NCBI RefSeq assembly: GCF_005145045.1
Contig: NZ_CP039691.1
Location: forward strand, 448,001-512,000
Source: Agrobacterium larrymoorei
Lineage (GTDB): Bacteria > Pseudomonadota > Alphaproteobacteria > Rhizobiales > Rhizobiaceae
Reading direction: 5' to 3'
Length of the DNA stretch: 64,000 nt
A model generated the notes under the pieces. It had not been told where the DNA came from. It worked only from the letters and a program-made list of their open reading frames with translations, and made no database searches. Shown here in pieces: positions 47,880 to 58,379 of the stretch; position 1 is the first letter of the stretch, and each line of letters opens with the position of its first letter. The position numbers were made by a program, and so were the translations under genes.

Positions 47880-49535
47880 ATGACTGCAACGAATGAAGCA
47901 TTCGCGCCGGGGGGTGCGGGTGCCGGTCTTCTGGACCGTGAACGCATTATCGCAAAGCCCGGCTTCAACCGCTGGCTGGTTCCACCGGCAGCGCTTGCCA
48001 TCCACCTCTGCATCGGCATGGCTTACGGCTTCTCCGTATTCTGGCTGCCGCTGACCAAGGCCATCGGCATCACCTCGTCGGTTGCCTGCGCAGACCTGAC
48101 GCTGGGTTCCGCCCTGTTCACGACGACCTGCGACTGGCGCGTCAGCGATCTTGGCTGGATCTACACCCTGTTCTTCGTTCTGCTCGGTTGCTCGGCAGCC
48201 ATCTGGGGCGGCTGGCTGGAGCGTGCAGGCCCGCGTAAGGCTGGCTTCGTTTCCGCCATCTGCTGGTGCGGCGGCATGGCAATTGCCGCTGTCGGCATCA
48301 TGACACACCAGCTGTGGCTGATGTGGTTCGGTGCTGGCGTCATCGGCGGTATCGGCCTCGGTCTTGGCTACATTTCCCCGGTTTCCACGCTGATCAAGTG
48401 GTTCCCTGACCGTCGTGGCATGGCAACCGGCATGGCCATCATGGGCTTCGGTGGTGGCGCCATGATCGGTGCACCGCTTGCGGATGCGCTGATGCGCCAT
48501 TTCCGCACGGATGCTTCCATCGGCGTATGGCAGACCTTCCTCGTCATGGCGGCGATCTATTTCGTCTTCATGATGGCTGGCGCCTTCGGCTATCGCATTC
48601 CGCCAGCAGGCTGGAAGCCTGAAGGCTGGACGGCACCTGCCGCCAAGAACTCCATGATCACGACGCGCCACGTTCACCTGAACAACGCGCACAAGACCAA
48701 GCAGTTCTGGATGATCTGGCTCGTACTCTGCCTCAACGTTTCGGCAGGTATCGGCGTTCTCGGCATGGCGTCGCCCATGTTGCAGGAAATCTTCGCAGGC
48801 TCGCTGCTCGGTCTTCCCGAGGTCAAGTTCGCGGATCTGACACCTGAGCAGCTGGCACAGATCGCGGCAATTGCTGCGGGCTTCACCGGTCTTCTCTCGG
48901 TCTTCAACATTGCAGGTCGTTTCTTCTGGGCGTCGCTGTCCGACCGTATCGGCCGCAAAGGCACCTACTTCACCTTCTTTGCGCTGGGCATCGTGCTCTA
49001 TGCATCTGCTCCATGGGCAGCGGGCATCGGCAACAAGGCTCTCTTCGTCGGCATGCTCTGCATCATCGTTTCGATGTATGGCGGTGGCTTTGCGACGATC
49101 CCGGCCTATCTTGCGGATATCTTCGGTACGCAGTTCGTGGGTGCTATCCACGGTCGCCTGCTGACGGCATGGGCAACGGCTGGCATCATCGGTCCTGTCG
49201 TGGTGAACTACATTCGTGAAGCCCAGATCGCAGCGGGCATTCCGCGCGCTCAGGTCTACGACTTCACCATGTATATTCTCGCTGGCATGCTGGTGCTCGG
49301 CCTCATCGCCAACCTCATGGTCAAGCCATTGGCTGACAAGTGGTACATGTCGGATGAAGAAGTCGCTGCCCTTCAGGCAAAGACGACTGCCGCCAACAGT
49401 GGCCCGACCGGTTCCTTCGGCATCGGCAAGGGCGGCTTCGACGCCAAGGCTGCAATTGCCTGGGCCGTCGTCGGTATCCCGATCGTATGGGGTATCTGGA
49501 TCACGCTGCAAAAGACCTTCGTTCTGTTCAGCTGA
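47880..49535 (+). CDS. MFS transporter of the oxalate/formate antiporter (OFA) family
   Basis: A 551-residue membrane protein with 12 transmembrane segments. The start FNRWLVPPAALAIHLCIGMAYGFSVFWLPLTKAIG and the MFS loops WLERAGPRKAG and FFWASLSDRIGRKGTYF are those of the OFA (TC 2.A.1.11) family. A longer than usual loop after the first helix pair contains two cysteines (SSVACADLTLGSALFTTTCDW). Family members exchange oxalate/formate or carry monocarboxylates; the substrate here is unproven. The ATG at 47880 has GAGGGAG ahead of it. Expression is probably driven by the sigma-54 promoter and the adjacent two-component pair. Confidence 0.88.
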   Translation: MTATNEAFAPGGAGAGLLDRERIIAKPGFNRWLVPPAALAIHLCIGMAYGFSVFWLPLTKAIGITSSVACADLTLGSALFTTTCDWRVSDLGWIYTLFFVLLGCSAAIWGGWLERAGPRKAGFVSAICWCGGMAIAAVGIMTHQLWLMWFGAGVIGGIGLGLGYISPVSTLIKWFPDRRGMATGMAIMGFGGGAMIGAPLADALMRHFRTDASIGVWQTFLVMAAIYFVFMMAGAFGYRIPPAGWKPEGWTAPAAKNSMITTRHVHLNNAHKTKQFWMIWLVLCLNVSAGIGVLGMASPMLQEIFAGSLLGLPEVKFADLTPEQLAQIAAIAAGFTGLLSVFNIAGRFFWASLSDRIGRKGTYFTFFALGIVLYASAPWAAGIGNKALFVGMLCIIVSMYGGGFATIPAYLADIFGTQFVGAIHGRLLTAWATAGIIGPVVVNYIREAQIAAGIPRAQVYDFTMYILAGMLVLGLIANLMVKPLADKWYMSDEEVAALQAKTTAANSGPTGSFGIGKGGFDAKAAIAWAVVGIPIVWGIWITLQKTFVLFS

Positions 49536-49556
49536 TCGAACGACGTATCAAACAAG

Positions 49557-49583
49557 AAAGGCGGCCATCGAGCCGCCTTTTTT
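49557..49583 (+). terminator. Rho-independent terminator after the OFA transporter
   Basis: A 9-bp perfect stem (AAAGGCGGC / GCCGCCTTT) with a 6-nt loop and a continuing T-run, 22 bp after the stop codon and before the convergent chemoreceptor gene. Confidence 0.88.
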
Positions 49584-49607
49584 ATGTCCATCAGGAATTA
49601 TGGTAGA

Positions 49608-51377
49608 TCAGAATTCTGTCCATTGGGCAGCGGTTGCTGTCGCAGCAGCAGCCATGCCACCCCTTGCCGTGGCAACCAGCTTGTGAACCGGCGATTCCGC
49701 AGGGGTAGGGACGCTCTGGACGACCGTGCCGGGGGCATAGCCGACATTGAACTGTGTCAGCAGTTGGCGAAGCGTTTCCGCTTCTCGTGCCAGACCATGG
49801 CTTGCAGCAGTGGTTTCTTCCACCATGGCCGCATTCTTCTGCGTTGCCTGGTCCATCAGGTTGACGGCGTCATTGATTTCGGCAAGGCCGTTTGCCTGCT
49901 CGCGTGAGGCTTCTACGATTGCCGCGACATTGGCGTCGATCTGCCCCACCTGCTCGGCAATCTGCTTCAGCGCATCCCCCGTTTCACCCACAAGCCCGAC
50001 GCCATTGGCGACTTGCTGGCTGGATGTATTGATAAGCTGTTTGATTTCCTTTGCGGCACTTGCGGAGCGCTGGGCCAATTCACGCACTTCCTGTGCCACG
50101 ACGGCAAAGCCTTTACCAGCTTCACCGGCACGCGCGGCTTCGACACCGGCATTCAGAGCCAGAAGGTTGGTCTGGAAGGCAATGTCATCGATGACACCGA
50201 TAATATTGGTGATCTCGCCGGAAGACTTGGAAATGGAGTCCATGGCGTCGATGGCGCGGTGAACGATGTTGCCGGAAAGCTCGGCGCTGCGCTTGGTGTT
50301 GCTGACGAGACGGCCTGCCTCATCGGCTCGCTTGCTGGAGTCCGCAACCGTTGTCGTGATCTCTTCCAGTGCAGCGGCGCTTTCTTCCAGCGATGCAGCC
50401 TGCTGTTCCGTGCGGCGAGCGAGCTGGTCGGCAGCGACGCGTATTTCGGCCGAGCCCGAGGCGATTGTTGCGGAATTCTGGGCAACCGTCTGCATCGTCG
50501 TGCGCAGCTTCTCGATAACCTCGTTGAAATCGGTCCTCAGCTTCTCCATGCTCGGCACGAATGGCTTTTCCAGGTTCTGACAAAGATCACCGTCAGCCAG
50601 CGCCCGCAGCGCGTGGCCGAGCGTCGAGATCGCGCTCATGCGGGGCGTTACGTCGGTCGCGAATTTCACCACCTTCACAACCTGACCCTTGTCATTGAGG
50701 ATGGGGTTATAGGCCGCCTGGATCCAGATTTCCTTGCCGTTCTTGCCGAAGCGAACGAATTCGTCGGAGATGAATTCTCCTGCCGCCAGCCGTTTCCAAA
50801 AATTGGCATAGGCTTCCGATGCGGCGTAGCCCGGCTCACAGAACATGCGATGGTGGCGTCCGGCAATTTCTGAAATATTGTAGTTCAGGGCGTTGCAGAA
50901 ATTGTCGTTGGCGGTGATGATTTCGCCATTCGGGGTGAATTCGATAACGGCCTGCGAGCGTGAAATGGCTTCCAGCTTGCCGTTGTCTTCTTTTGCCTTC
51001 AGCTTCTTTTCGGTGATGTCGGTGGCAATCTTGACGACCTTGTAGGGCGTGGCGCCGCGCATCACTGGATTATACGACGCCTCGATCCAGATTTCGCGCC
51101 CGTCCTTGCGCATACGCTTGAACTCGCCGGCCCTGAATTTGCCGGAGGTAAGCTCTTGCCAGAAGGCGGCGTAATCCTTGGAGTTTACATAATCCTGATC
51201 GCAAAAGAGCCGATGATGCTTGCCGACGATCTCGCTCAATTCATAACCAAGGGCCGCACAGAAATTTCTGTTGGCGTCGAGTATCTTGCCATCCAGATCG
51301 AACTCGATCATGGCCTGCGATGTCGAAAAGGCATTCAGAAGGTTTTTATTGTCCGCGTTCTTTCCCAGCCAAAGCAT
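49608..51377 (-). CDS. Cytosolic methyl-accepting chemotaxis protein with two PAS domains
   Basis: A 589-residue receptor with no transmembrane segment. Two tandem PAS domains (about residues 15-125 and 135-247), each with an H-H-R-x-F-C-x-x-x-Y stretch and the end W-I-x-A-x-Y-N-P, a short HAMP-like part, and the signalling coiled coil. The hairpin tip that contacts CheA and CheW is intact ([39 protein letters not shown]). The C-terminus is AAQWTEF, a W-x-x-F pentapeptide of the kind that tethers CheR/CheB. It is a paralogue of the receptor at 52112-53893, and cheW lies between the two. Confidence 0.93.
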   Translation of the reverse strand: MLWLGKNADNKNLLNAFSTSQAMIEFDLDGKILDANRNFCAALGYELSEIVGKHHRLFCDQDYVNSKDYAAFWQELTSGKFRAGEFKRMRKDGREIWIEASYNPVMRGATPYKVVKIATDITEKKLKAKEDNGKLEAISRSQAVIEFTPNGEIITANDNFCNALNYNISEIAGRHHRMFCEPGYAASEAYANFWKRLAAGEFISDEFVRFGKNGKEIWIQAAYNPILNDKGQVVKVVKFATDVTPRMSAISTLGHALRALADGDLCQNLEKPFVPSMEKLRTDFNEVIEKLRTTMQTVAQNSATIASGSAEIRVAADQLARRTEQQAASLEESAAALEEITTTVADSSKRADEAGRLVSNTKRSAELSGNIVHRAIDAMDSISKSSGEITNIIGVIDDIAFQTNLLALNAGVEAARAGEAGKGFAVVAQEVRELAQRSASAAKEIKQLINTSSQQVANGVGLVGETGDALKQIAEQVGQIDANVAAIVEASREQANGLAEINDAVNLMDQATQKNAAMVEETTAASHGLAREAETLRQLLTQFNVGYAPGTVVQSVPTPAESPVHKLVATARGGMAAAATATAAQWTEF

Positions 51378-51635
51378 GATTGCCCTCCAAAGTCAGCTGA
51401 AAATGCCGCGGCAGTGCTTTGCTCAATGTCGCGTGCTGCAGGAGTGTGGTGCGCGAAAGGGGTCTCTCAGCGCTCCTGCAGGGTTTATTAGAGCAAATTA
51501 ATATTAAAACTCTCTTTCGTTGACATATGCGAATATTCGCACTTTTATTCATATTTAAATGAAAGCCAAAAATAGTAACGCCGCCCGGAAGTATTCCGTG
51601 CGGCGCTTGAAATGAAATTCAACTATTGCTGCCGA

Positions 51636-52112
51636 TCAGGCGGCCAGATCTTCCAGATCTGTGCCCTTGAACATCTTGGCAAGGTTCAGGAAGCAGATCA
51701 TGCCGTGTTCGTTGGCAATGATGCCTTCGGAGAAGGACTTGTCGAAAGAGGCGGAGACTTCCGGAACCGGCTGAACCTGGATGGCAGGAATGGTCAGGAT
51801 GTCGGAAACGCGGTCCACCAGCATGCCGATGACCATATTGTGGACTTCCGCAACGACAATGGCGCTACGCTCATTGGCAACGGTGCTCTTCATGCCAAGC
51901 TTGTAAGCGAGGTCGATGATCGGGATGACGGAGCCGCGCAGGTTCATCACGCCGATCACGTCCTTCGGTGCGTGCGGGATCGGGGTCGACGGCGCCCAGC
52001 CGCGGATTTCGCGGATCGTGGTGGTCTTTACGCAGAACTCTTGATCGTGCAGACGAAAGGCTATGATTTCCAGGCTATCGCCGCCGAAGTTTGTAGAATT
52101 AATCGTTGCCAT
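51636..52112 (-). CDS. cheW: Chemotaxis coupling protein CheW
   Basis: A 158-residue scaffold that links receptors to the kinase CheA. IIAFRLHDQEFCVKTTTIREIRGW, PIPHAPKDVIGVMNLRGSVIPIIDLAYKLGM and GMLVDRVSDILTIPAIQVQPVPE are the CheW signatures. The ATG at 52112 shares bases with the stop codon of the upstream receptor gene (TGATG), and GGGAAGAA lies ahead, so translation is coupled. No cheA or cheY is in the window; the main che cluster must be elsewhere. Confidence 0.95.
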   Translation of the reverse strand: MATINSTNFGGDSLEIIAFRLHDQEFCVKTTTIREIRGWAPSTPIPHAPKDVIGVMNLRGSVIPIIDLAYKLGMKSTVANERSAIVVAEVHNMVIGMLVDRVSDILTIPAIQVQPVPEVSASFDKSFSEGIIANEHGMICFLNLAKMFKGTDLEDLAA

Positions 52113-53893
52113 CAGAATTCTTCCCAATCCTTATGTGTCGGGGCTAGCGCAAGTGCACCGACACTTGCATATCCGGATTTTGGCGTCCTGCCTGGTGCGC
52201 GAACAACCGGAGCTTTTGCTTCCGGCTTCATCCGATGATTCGTAACAGAAGATTGTTTACCAAATCTGAACTGTGCCAGCAGTTCGTGCAGGACATGCGC
52301 TTCGTGGGCAAGGCTGTGGCTGGCAGCCGTCGTTTCTTCCACCATGGCCGCATTCTGCTGCGTGTTGGTATCCATGGCTTCGACGGCGTGGTTGATTTCC
52401 TTGATGCCGCTTGCCTGTTCGTGCGCGGTCTCGACAATCGCCACGACATTGGCGTCGATCTCTGCGACCTGCGTGACGATCTTGCTCAGTGCCTTTCCGG
52501 TTTCCCCAACCAGATCGACGCCTTCCTTCACCTGCTCGGCGGAGGTGTTGATCAGCGTCTTGATCTCCTTCGCGGCCTGGGCGGAGCGCTGCGCCAGTTC
52601 GCGCACTTCCTGTGCCACGACGGCAAAGCCCTTGCCGGCCTCACCGGCACGGGCAGCCTCGACGCCAGCGTTCAGTGCCAGCAGATTGGTCTGGAAGGCA
52701 ATATCGTCAATGACGCTGATGATGTTGCCGATTTCATTGGAGGACTGTGAAATCCGTCCCATCGCCTCTATCGCCTTGCTGACGACTTCACCGGAATGTT
52801 CAGCATCCGCCTTGGTCTTGGCGACCAACTGGCCGGACTGTTCGGCGCGGGCTGCGTTCTGTCCGACAGTCCGCGTGATTTCGTTGAGGGCCGCAGATGT
52901 TTCTTCCACCGCCGCCGCCTGCTGTTCCGTGCGTCGTGCCAGATTATCCGAGGCTTCGCTGACTTCGCGGGATCCGGTGGCAATGCCGCCCGCACTTTCC
53001 GCCACGTCGCGCATCGCGCCCTGCAGCTTCGTGAGGGAGGAATTCAGATCCTGTCGCACTTTCTCCAGAGTGGGAATGAACGGGACTTCGATAGTTGCCG
53101 TGAGGTCACCTTCCGCGAGAGCCGTGAGGCTCCGGGCAAGGTCATCGACGGCACGAACGCGTTCGGTCACGTCGGTTGCGAATTTCACCACCTTGAAGAT
53201 GCGACCGCTCTCATCGAAGATCGGGTTATAGGAGGCCTGAATCCAGATCGCCTTACCGCTTTTGGTAATGCGCTTGAATTCGGCGGAGACGAACTCCCCG
53301 GAGCTGAGCTTCTTCCAGAAATCGCCATAGGCGCTGCTATTGCGAAATTCATCTTCACAAAAGATGCGGTGGTGCTTGCCCTTTATCTCCTCAAGGCCGT
53401 AGCCGAGAGCCGAGAGGAAGTTCTGGTTGGCGGTAATGATGTCGCCAGCGGGCGTGAATTCGATGATGGCTTGCGCGCGGGAAATCGCCTCCAGCTTACC
53501 GGCATCCTCGGCGGCTTTGAGCTTCGTATCTGTAATGACCGTTGCAAGCTTGACGACACTGTGGACCTTGTCGCCGTGCATGACGGGATTGTAGGAGGCC
53601 TGAATCCAGACTTCCCGTCCGCCATTGCCGATGCGTTTGTATTGACGCGCATCGAACTGGCCTGCGGCAAGGTTTTTCCAGAACTGCTTGTAATCGTCGC
53701 TTTGCACATAGACCGCTTCACAGAACATGCTGTGATGTTTGCCGATGATCTGTTCCGCGCTGTAGCCCATGGCGCGACAGAAGTTTTCATTGGCCGAGAG
53801 GATCTTGCCGGTCATGTCGAATTCGATCATCGCCTGGGAACGTCCCAATGCGGTGAGAATTGCTTTTGCATGCGCTCCAGGAAAAGACAGCAT
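52112..53893 (-). CDS. Cytosolic methyl-accepting chemotaxis protein with two PAS domains, co-translated with cheW
   Basis: A 593-residue soluble receptor, clearly a paralogue of the one at 49608-51377. Two PAS domains (about residues 10-120 and 132-242, with [10 protein letters not shown] and [10 protein letters not shown]), then the signalling domain with the same hairpin tip. The C-terminus is KDWEEF, again a W-x-x-F tether. Without membrane segments, it probably senses an internal cue such as redox state, oxygen or a metabolite. First gene of a receptor-cheW pair. Confidence 0.93.
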   Translation of the reverse strand: MLSFPGAHAKAILTALGRSQAMIEFDMTGKILSANENFCRAMGYSAEQIIGKHHSMFCEAVYVQSDDYKQFWKNLAAGQFDARQYKRIGNGGREVWIQASYNPVMHGDKVHSVVKLATVITDTKLKAAEDAGKLEAISRAQAIIEFTPAGDIITANQNFLSALGYGLEEIKGKHHRIFCEDEFRNSSAYGDFWKKLSSGEFVSAEFKRITKSGKAIWIQASYNPIFDESGRIFKVVKFATDVTERVRAVDDLARSLTALAEGDLTATIEVPFIPTLEKVRQDLNSSLTKLQGAMRDVAESAGGIATGSREVSEASDNLARRTEQQAAAVEETSAALNEITRTVGQNAARAEQSGQLVAKTKADAEHSGEVVSKAIEAMGRISQSSNEIGNIISVIDDIAFQTNLLALNAGVEAARAGEAGKGFAVVAQEVRELAQRSAQAAKEIKTLINTSAEQVKEGVDLVGETGKALSKIVTQVAEIDANVVAIVETAHEQASGIKEINHAVEAMDTNTQQNAAMVEETTAASHSLAHEAHVLHELLAQFRFGKQSSVTNHRMKPEAKAPVVRAPGRTPKSGYASVGALALAPTHKDWEEF

Positions 53894-54104
53894 GTAGGAT
53901 GAACTCCGTCACCGTTGACCAATCAAGTCAACGCGAATGGTGCTGTTGCGCGCGTACAAGATCTCTCAACGCCAAATGCGCAGGAATGATTCAAGGCAAC
54001 AACAATTCATCTACAAGATCATGTTTAAAATTATCTGAATTCCGAACGGGTCTAACCATTTGATTAACGTCAGGCGTTATTTGTAAGGTATCGTACAAAA
54101 ATGG

Positions 54105-57100
54105 TCAGTATTCCTTTTCATAGAATATGCCTGCCGCCCCTTCTCCATTCCCCCCGGCTTCCCCTCGCAGTTTCACGCCCTTGCCGACATCGAGGTTGAT
54201 GATGGCCTTTGCGCCGGAATCGCCGCTTTGCTGAAGCTCGAGATAAGTCTTTTCGTTCAGGTATTTTCCTGCCGATACGCGGGCACGCCCTTCCGAGTCG
54301 GTCGAAACGTCGAGGTCATCGATGCCGAGGTTGCTGCGCAGACTATCGAAGAGCGAGGTGGAGCGACCGCCCGCCAGCTGGCCCGCAGCATCCGCAAGGC
54401 GAGCGATCTGCAAGGGCGAGAGTTTAGACATGGACTGACCGAAGATCAGCTGGGCCATGACTTCATCCTGCGGAAGAGCAGGGGATGAGGTGAAGGCGAA
54501 AGACGGATCGTTCGCGTTGCCCGTCACCGAAACCGTGACCGTGTTGGAGCCGACGGTCGAATCGGCTGCCATGTTCAGCACCGGAACCAGACCGCCACCG
54601 AAGGTGATATCGCCCGTGGTGAAATCCAGGCGGCGGGTGAGGATTTCCAGTCGCCCACGGCGCATCTCGAAGCCGCCGGAAACCTGCGGGTCGGCAGCCG
54701 TTCCGCGCACTGTCAGACTGCCCGTCAGTTCGGCATCGATACCGCGTCCGCGAACGAAGATACCGCTCGGTGCATTGATCTGCAGGTCGAGGGCAATGGT
54801 GGAAGAGCTTCCGCTGCCTCCCTTGTCGGCATTCAGCTTGGCATCCTGCCGGCGCACCGCAGGCGGCGCGTTCTTGTGCTTCACATCGAGCTGCGCCAGC
54901 GAAGCGGGAAGGCGTTCCGGGATGGTGATCGAGCTCTTGTCGAGAGTGATGGTTCCGCCCAGTACGGGCGAGTTGAGAACCGGGCCTTTGAGGGTCAATG
55001 TTCCACTGACCTGAGTGGTGAAAAGCGTACCGTCATTATAGGTCGCGCGGTTCAGCGTAATCGTCAGATCGGCGGGGAAGCCGCCGCCCGGATTGATGCC
55101 GATGGTGCCTGAGCCGGAAATCGTTCCGCCGCCCGCAAGTGTGCCCGTCAGACGCGAGACGGTGGCGACATCCCTGTTGAAGGTAATGGTGGCGCCGAGA
55201 TTGTTGATCGTCAGGTTACGGCGAACATCGGTCACGCGCGTCCCGTCCGTGGTAATCGTCCCCGTGACCGATGGCGCGCCAGCTGTGCCTTCGATGCGAA
55301 TATCGACGGCGGCGGACCCTGCCACGTCAAAGCCTTGCGCGGCCGTCTGCGCCGCTACAGCCCCGAAAGGCAGATTTCCCTTGAAGGCCATGGAAAGAGG
55401 CTGGTTGCCGGAAACTCCAAGCGTGCCGCCGCCGGAGAGGGAGAGCCCGCCTTGCCCCGTGACATTGGTGTCGATGCGCAAGGTTCCACCGGAAAAGCGG
55501 CCATTGGCCTTGATGCCGAGCGCGCCAAGGCCCGCCGAACGGGTCTGGCTGACCGCTGCGTCCGACCATGTCAGATCATAATCGACGGAAGGGTCTGAAG
55601 TCGGGCCTTTCGCCGTTACGGTGCCGGAGATGGTGCCAGCGGCGTCAAGGCCGGGTGAGAAGGCATTGGCGAGGTTGGCGGGCAGCGAGCGGATCGCCGC
55701 CGTGATATCGAGCGTCGATCCCGCCGTGCCGTTGATCTCTACGCGCCCATTGCCGGTCTGGATGGTGAGGCCCGCGATGCGCGCCGCGCCATTGTTGACG
55801 GCAATGGCTGTGGGACCTGAAAGACGAACGGGTATGCCGCGCGGCGTTGCAGAGAAGGCATCCAGATTGATGGTCATGGGTGCAGCACCCATATCCGCGC
55901 GGCCTTTCAGGACCAGAGGCGCGTTATCATAGCGAGCATTGAGATCGAAGGTCGTGGCATTTCCGGTATGGTCGATGCCAAGCGCGAGATCGGAAATATT
56001 CGCGGCACCAGCCGTGATCGTTTTTGCCTTCACGTTACCGTTGATGGCAAGCGCCTGCAGGTCATCCACCTTGATATCTGCGGCAAGGCCGGCAATTGTC
56101 GTTGTTCCCTGGCGCAAGGAATTACCGCTGGCACGGATTGTGGCGGCGATCTTGCCATCGGCATTGCTCAGCGCAACATCGCCTTTGAGGTCGCCACTTG
56201 CCTGCTGGGCAGCGAGCGCTGCGAGCAGTGAAATATCCGGGAAATCGAAGTTGAGCGAGCCGGATGGCAGGAACTGCGGGGTCAGTTGCAGATTGCCGGT
56301 CAGCACATTTGCGCCAACCTTGACGTTGAGCTCGGGAATGGCCGTGCCGCTATCGGTCTGGACCAGCGCCGCAGATGCATCGATAACCTGACGGTCCAGC
56401 GTGCCGGTTGCCTGGAACTTCGCCTGCGGGGCATTCACGTCAGCCTTGCCACTGGCGGAAACCTTCAGCGCTTCGAGCGCGCGGCCTGCAAGTGTGGCGC
56501 GTGCGGATGTGAGCGTTGCGGTGAAATCGGCTGCCGTGATCGGGCCGTTGGCTTCGAGCGCAAAGCCGAGCGCGCCTGCAGCCTGCGGCGTCAGCTTTTC
56601 CAAGGCAGGCAGCCGCCCGCCGAGTTTTGCAGAAACGTTGCCATTTTCCAGCGCGATGTTGCCACTTGCTTCAAGCGTGCCCGATTTTACGACAAGGTTT
56701 TCGACGCTCGTTTTTCCACCGATGACGCTGCTGATGTAACCGTCGATAGCGATGGTCGTATCGAATTTTTCTGCAAGGCCCGGCGGCAGGACGGCGGGCA
56801 TGACGAACAGGCGCAGATTGGACGAAACGCTGCCTGCGGTTAGATCATAAGAGCCGCTTGCCGTGCCGCCGATACTTGCGCTTTCCAGCGTCGCGCCTTC
56901 GAAAGCGATGGATTGCGGAGAAACGCGCAGGGGCGCCACCAGTTTCAACGGGGCTTTCACCGCACGTTCGATATCCGGTGCCGTGAACGCCGATTGCTGG
57001 ACGGCAAGCGTCGTGCGGATTGTTCCAGTCTGGCTTGCAATATTCAGGTCATCGCTGGTGGCTGTCAGGTTGACGCCTTCGAGGCGGCCCTGTGGCAGCT

Positions 57101-58265
57101 GCAACGAGCGAAGCGAAACGACCGTGTTCAGCCGGGCCGCATCCGCATTGCCGCGAAGCGCTAGATCGATACCATCCACCAGCGCCTGAACCTCACCTTC
57201 GGCGAGCGGCAGGCGCACATCGACCGGACCGTTGGTGCCGATCAGATTGGCCGACAAATCGTTTTGTCCTTGCGGATCGATGCTACCGGATGCGGTCAGG
57301 ATCAGCGCCCCGGTTTCCAGATTGCCGTTTTCGACGCTGATCCGGCCTTGCGGGGAGATCGCAGCGGCAAGATCGATTTTCGTCTCGCCGGTAAAGAGTT
57401 GCCGTACCAGCGGCGGCAGCAACCGATCAGGCTCACCGCCGCCCTTCAGTTCAAGACGTCTCGTTCCATCGGAATTCAGGCTATGGTGCCCGTTGAGCGT
57501 GACGACTTCACTTCCGGCAACGGAACCGACGAGCTTGCCGCGCCAATCGGACAAAGGCCCTTCGCCATTAAGATTGAGCGAAACGGCGGGCGCGCCGGGC
57601 AAACGCAGGATATTGGCCAGCAAGCCGCCTTCCGGCTCATCCAGAAGCGCCTGGAGCTTCAGCACATTCTCATTGGGAACGTAAGCAAAGTCGGCATTGA
57701 TAGAGGCGCGCTGTTCATCCTTTCGGGATGCCGAAAGCGAAGCGGTGATCGTATCCGATGTCGCGTAGCCGTGGCCATCGGCGCTGAGCGTGAATGCGCG
57801 TCCCGCAAGTTTTTCGCCAAGCGCGATGTTGGGCAGCGCAAGCCTGTCGATTGCCACATCCACCGGAAGCGAGAAGCCGGAGGAGCTTTGCGTCTGTGGC
57901 TGGGAGGAGGGGAGAGGCGGACGCTCGACCGTTACATCGGCAGCCGTCAGCCGCTCGGCATGGAACGTGCCCCCAAGCAGGTCGAGCGGCGACCAGTCCA
58001 GTTCGACGCCGCTTAACTGCGCATAGGTTCCTTCGCGGTCGGCAAGGGTTACGCTGTCCAGCCGCAGGCGGCCTGTCAGCAAGCCTTTCGGCGGAGATAT
58101 GGTGATGGTCTGATCCGTGGACGATGCTATTCTCGAGACTTCATCCGCTACAAATTTCGCGCCGAAGGGTGTGAAGCCAAGGAGCAGAACAACAAGCAGG
58201 AGGAGAGCCACACAGCCGAGCGCGATGTAGACGAACCACTTCAGAAATCGAATCAGCATATTCAT
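54105..58265 (-). CDS. tamB: Translocation and assembly module protein TamB (AsmA-like)
   Basis: A 1386-residue envelope protein. One N-terminal transmembrane anchor (FLKWFVYIALGCVALLLLVVLLLGFTPFG, residues 8-36), then a very long run of short beta strands typical of the lipid-bridging groove of TamB, and the DUF490 C-terminal domain (about 1040-1386) ending in the GEAGGNGEGAAGIFYEKEY beta-signal-like strand with a final aromatic. TamB spans the periplasm, and is thought to move phospholipids and help assemble outer-membrane proteins with TamA. It lies 114 bp after tamA on the same strand. Confidence 0.94.
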   Translation of the reverse strand: MNMLIRFLKWFVYIALGCVALLLLVVLLLGFTPFGAKFVADEVSRIASSTDQTITISPPKGLLTGRLRLDSVTLADREGTYAQLSGVELDWSPLDLLGGTFHAERLTAADVTVERPPLPSSQPQTQSSSGFSLPVDVAIDRLALPNIALGEKLAGRAFTLSADGHGYATSDTITASLSASRKDEQRASINADFAYVPNENVLKLQALLDEPEGGLLANILRLPGAPAVSLNLNGEGPLSDWRGKLVGSVAGSEVVTLNGHHSLNSDGTRRLELKGGGEPDRLLPPLVRQLFTGETKIDLAAAISPQGRISVENGNLETGALILTASGSIDPQGQNDLSANLIGTNGPVDVRLPLAEGEVQALVDGIDLALRGNADAARLNTVVSLRSLQLPQGRLEGVNLTATSDDLNIASQTGTIRTTLAVQQSAFTAPDIERAVKAPLKLVAPLRVSPQSIAFEGATLESASIGGTASGSYDLTAGSVSSNLRLFVMPAVLPPGLAEKFDTTIAIDGYISSVIGGKTSVENLVVKSGTLEASGNIALENGNVSAKLGGRLPALEKLTPQAAGALGFALEANGPITAADFTATLTSARATLAGRALEALKVSASGKADVNAPQAKFQATGTLDRQVIDASAALVQTDSGTAIPELNVKVGANVLTGNLQLTPQFLPSGSLNFDFPDISLLAALAAQQASGDLKGDVALSNADGKIAATIRASGNSLRQGTTTIAGLAADIKVDDLQALAINGNVKAKTITAGAANISDLALGIDHTGNATTFDLNARYDNAPLVLKGRADMGAAPMTINLDAFSATPRGIPVRLSGPTAIAVNNGAARIAGLTIQTGNGRVEINGTAGSTLDITAAIRSLPANLANAFSPGLDAAGTISGTVTAKGPTSDPSVDYDLTWSDAAVSQTRSAGLGALGIKANGRFSGGTLRIDTNVTGQGGLSLSGGGTLGVSGNQPLSMAFKGNLPFGAVAAQTAAQGFDVAGSAAVDIRIEGTAGAPSVTGTITTDGTRVTDVRRNLTINNLGATITFNRDVATVSRLTGTLAGGGTISGSGTIGINPGGGFPADLTITLNRATYNDGTLFTTQVSGTLTLKGPVLNSPVLGGTITLDKSSITIPERLPASLAQLDVKHKNAPPAVRRQDAKLNADKGGSGSSSTIALDLQINAPSGIFVRGRGIDAELTGSLTVRGTAADPQVSGGFEMRRGRLEILTRRLDFTTGDITFGGGLVPVLNMAADSTVGSNTVTVSVTGNANDPSFAFTSSPALPQDEVMAQLIFGQSMSKLSPLQIARLADAAGQLAGGRSTSLFDSLRSNLGIDDLDVSTDSEGRARVSAGKYLNEKTYLELQQSGDSGAKAIINLDVGKGVKLRGEAGGNGEGAAGIFYEKEY

Positions 58266-58379
58266 GAGCGGTAATCTACACTTCGCTTTTTGATGGTGAC
58301 AGTTCCGGCTCCCCGATTGCCACGGATTGTGTTCGAACGCATTTCACGTGTTCCGCTCAGCCAGCGTTGCCGCGCGACC

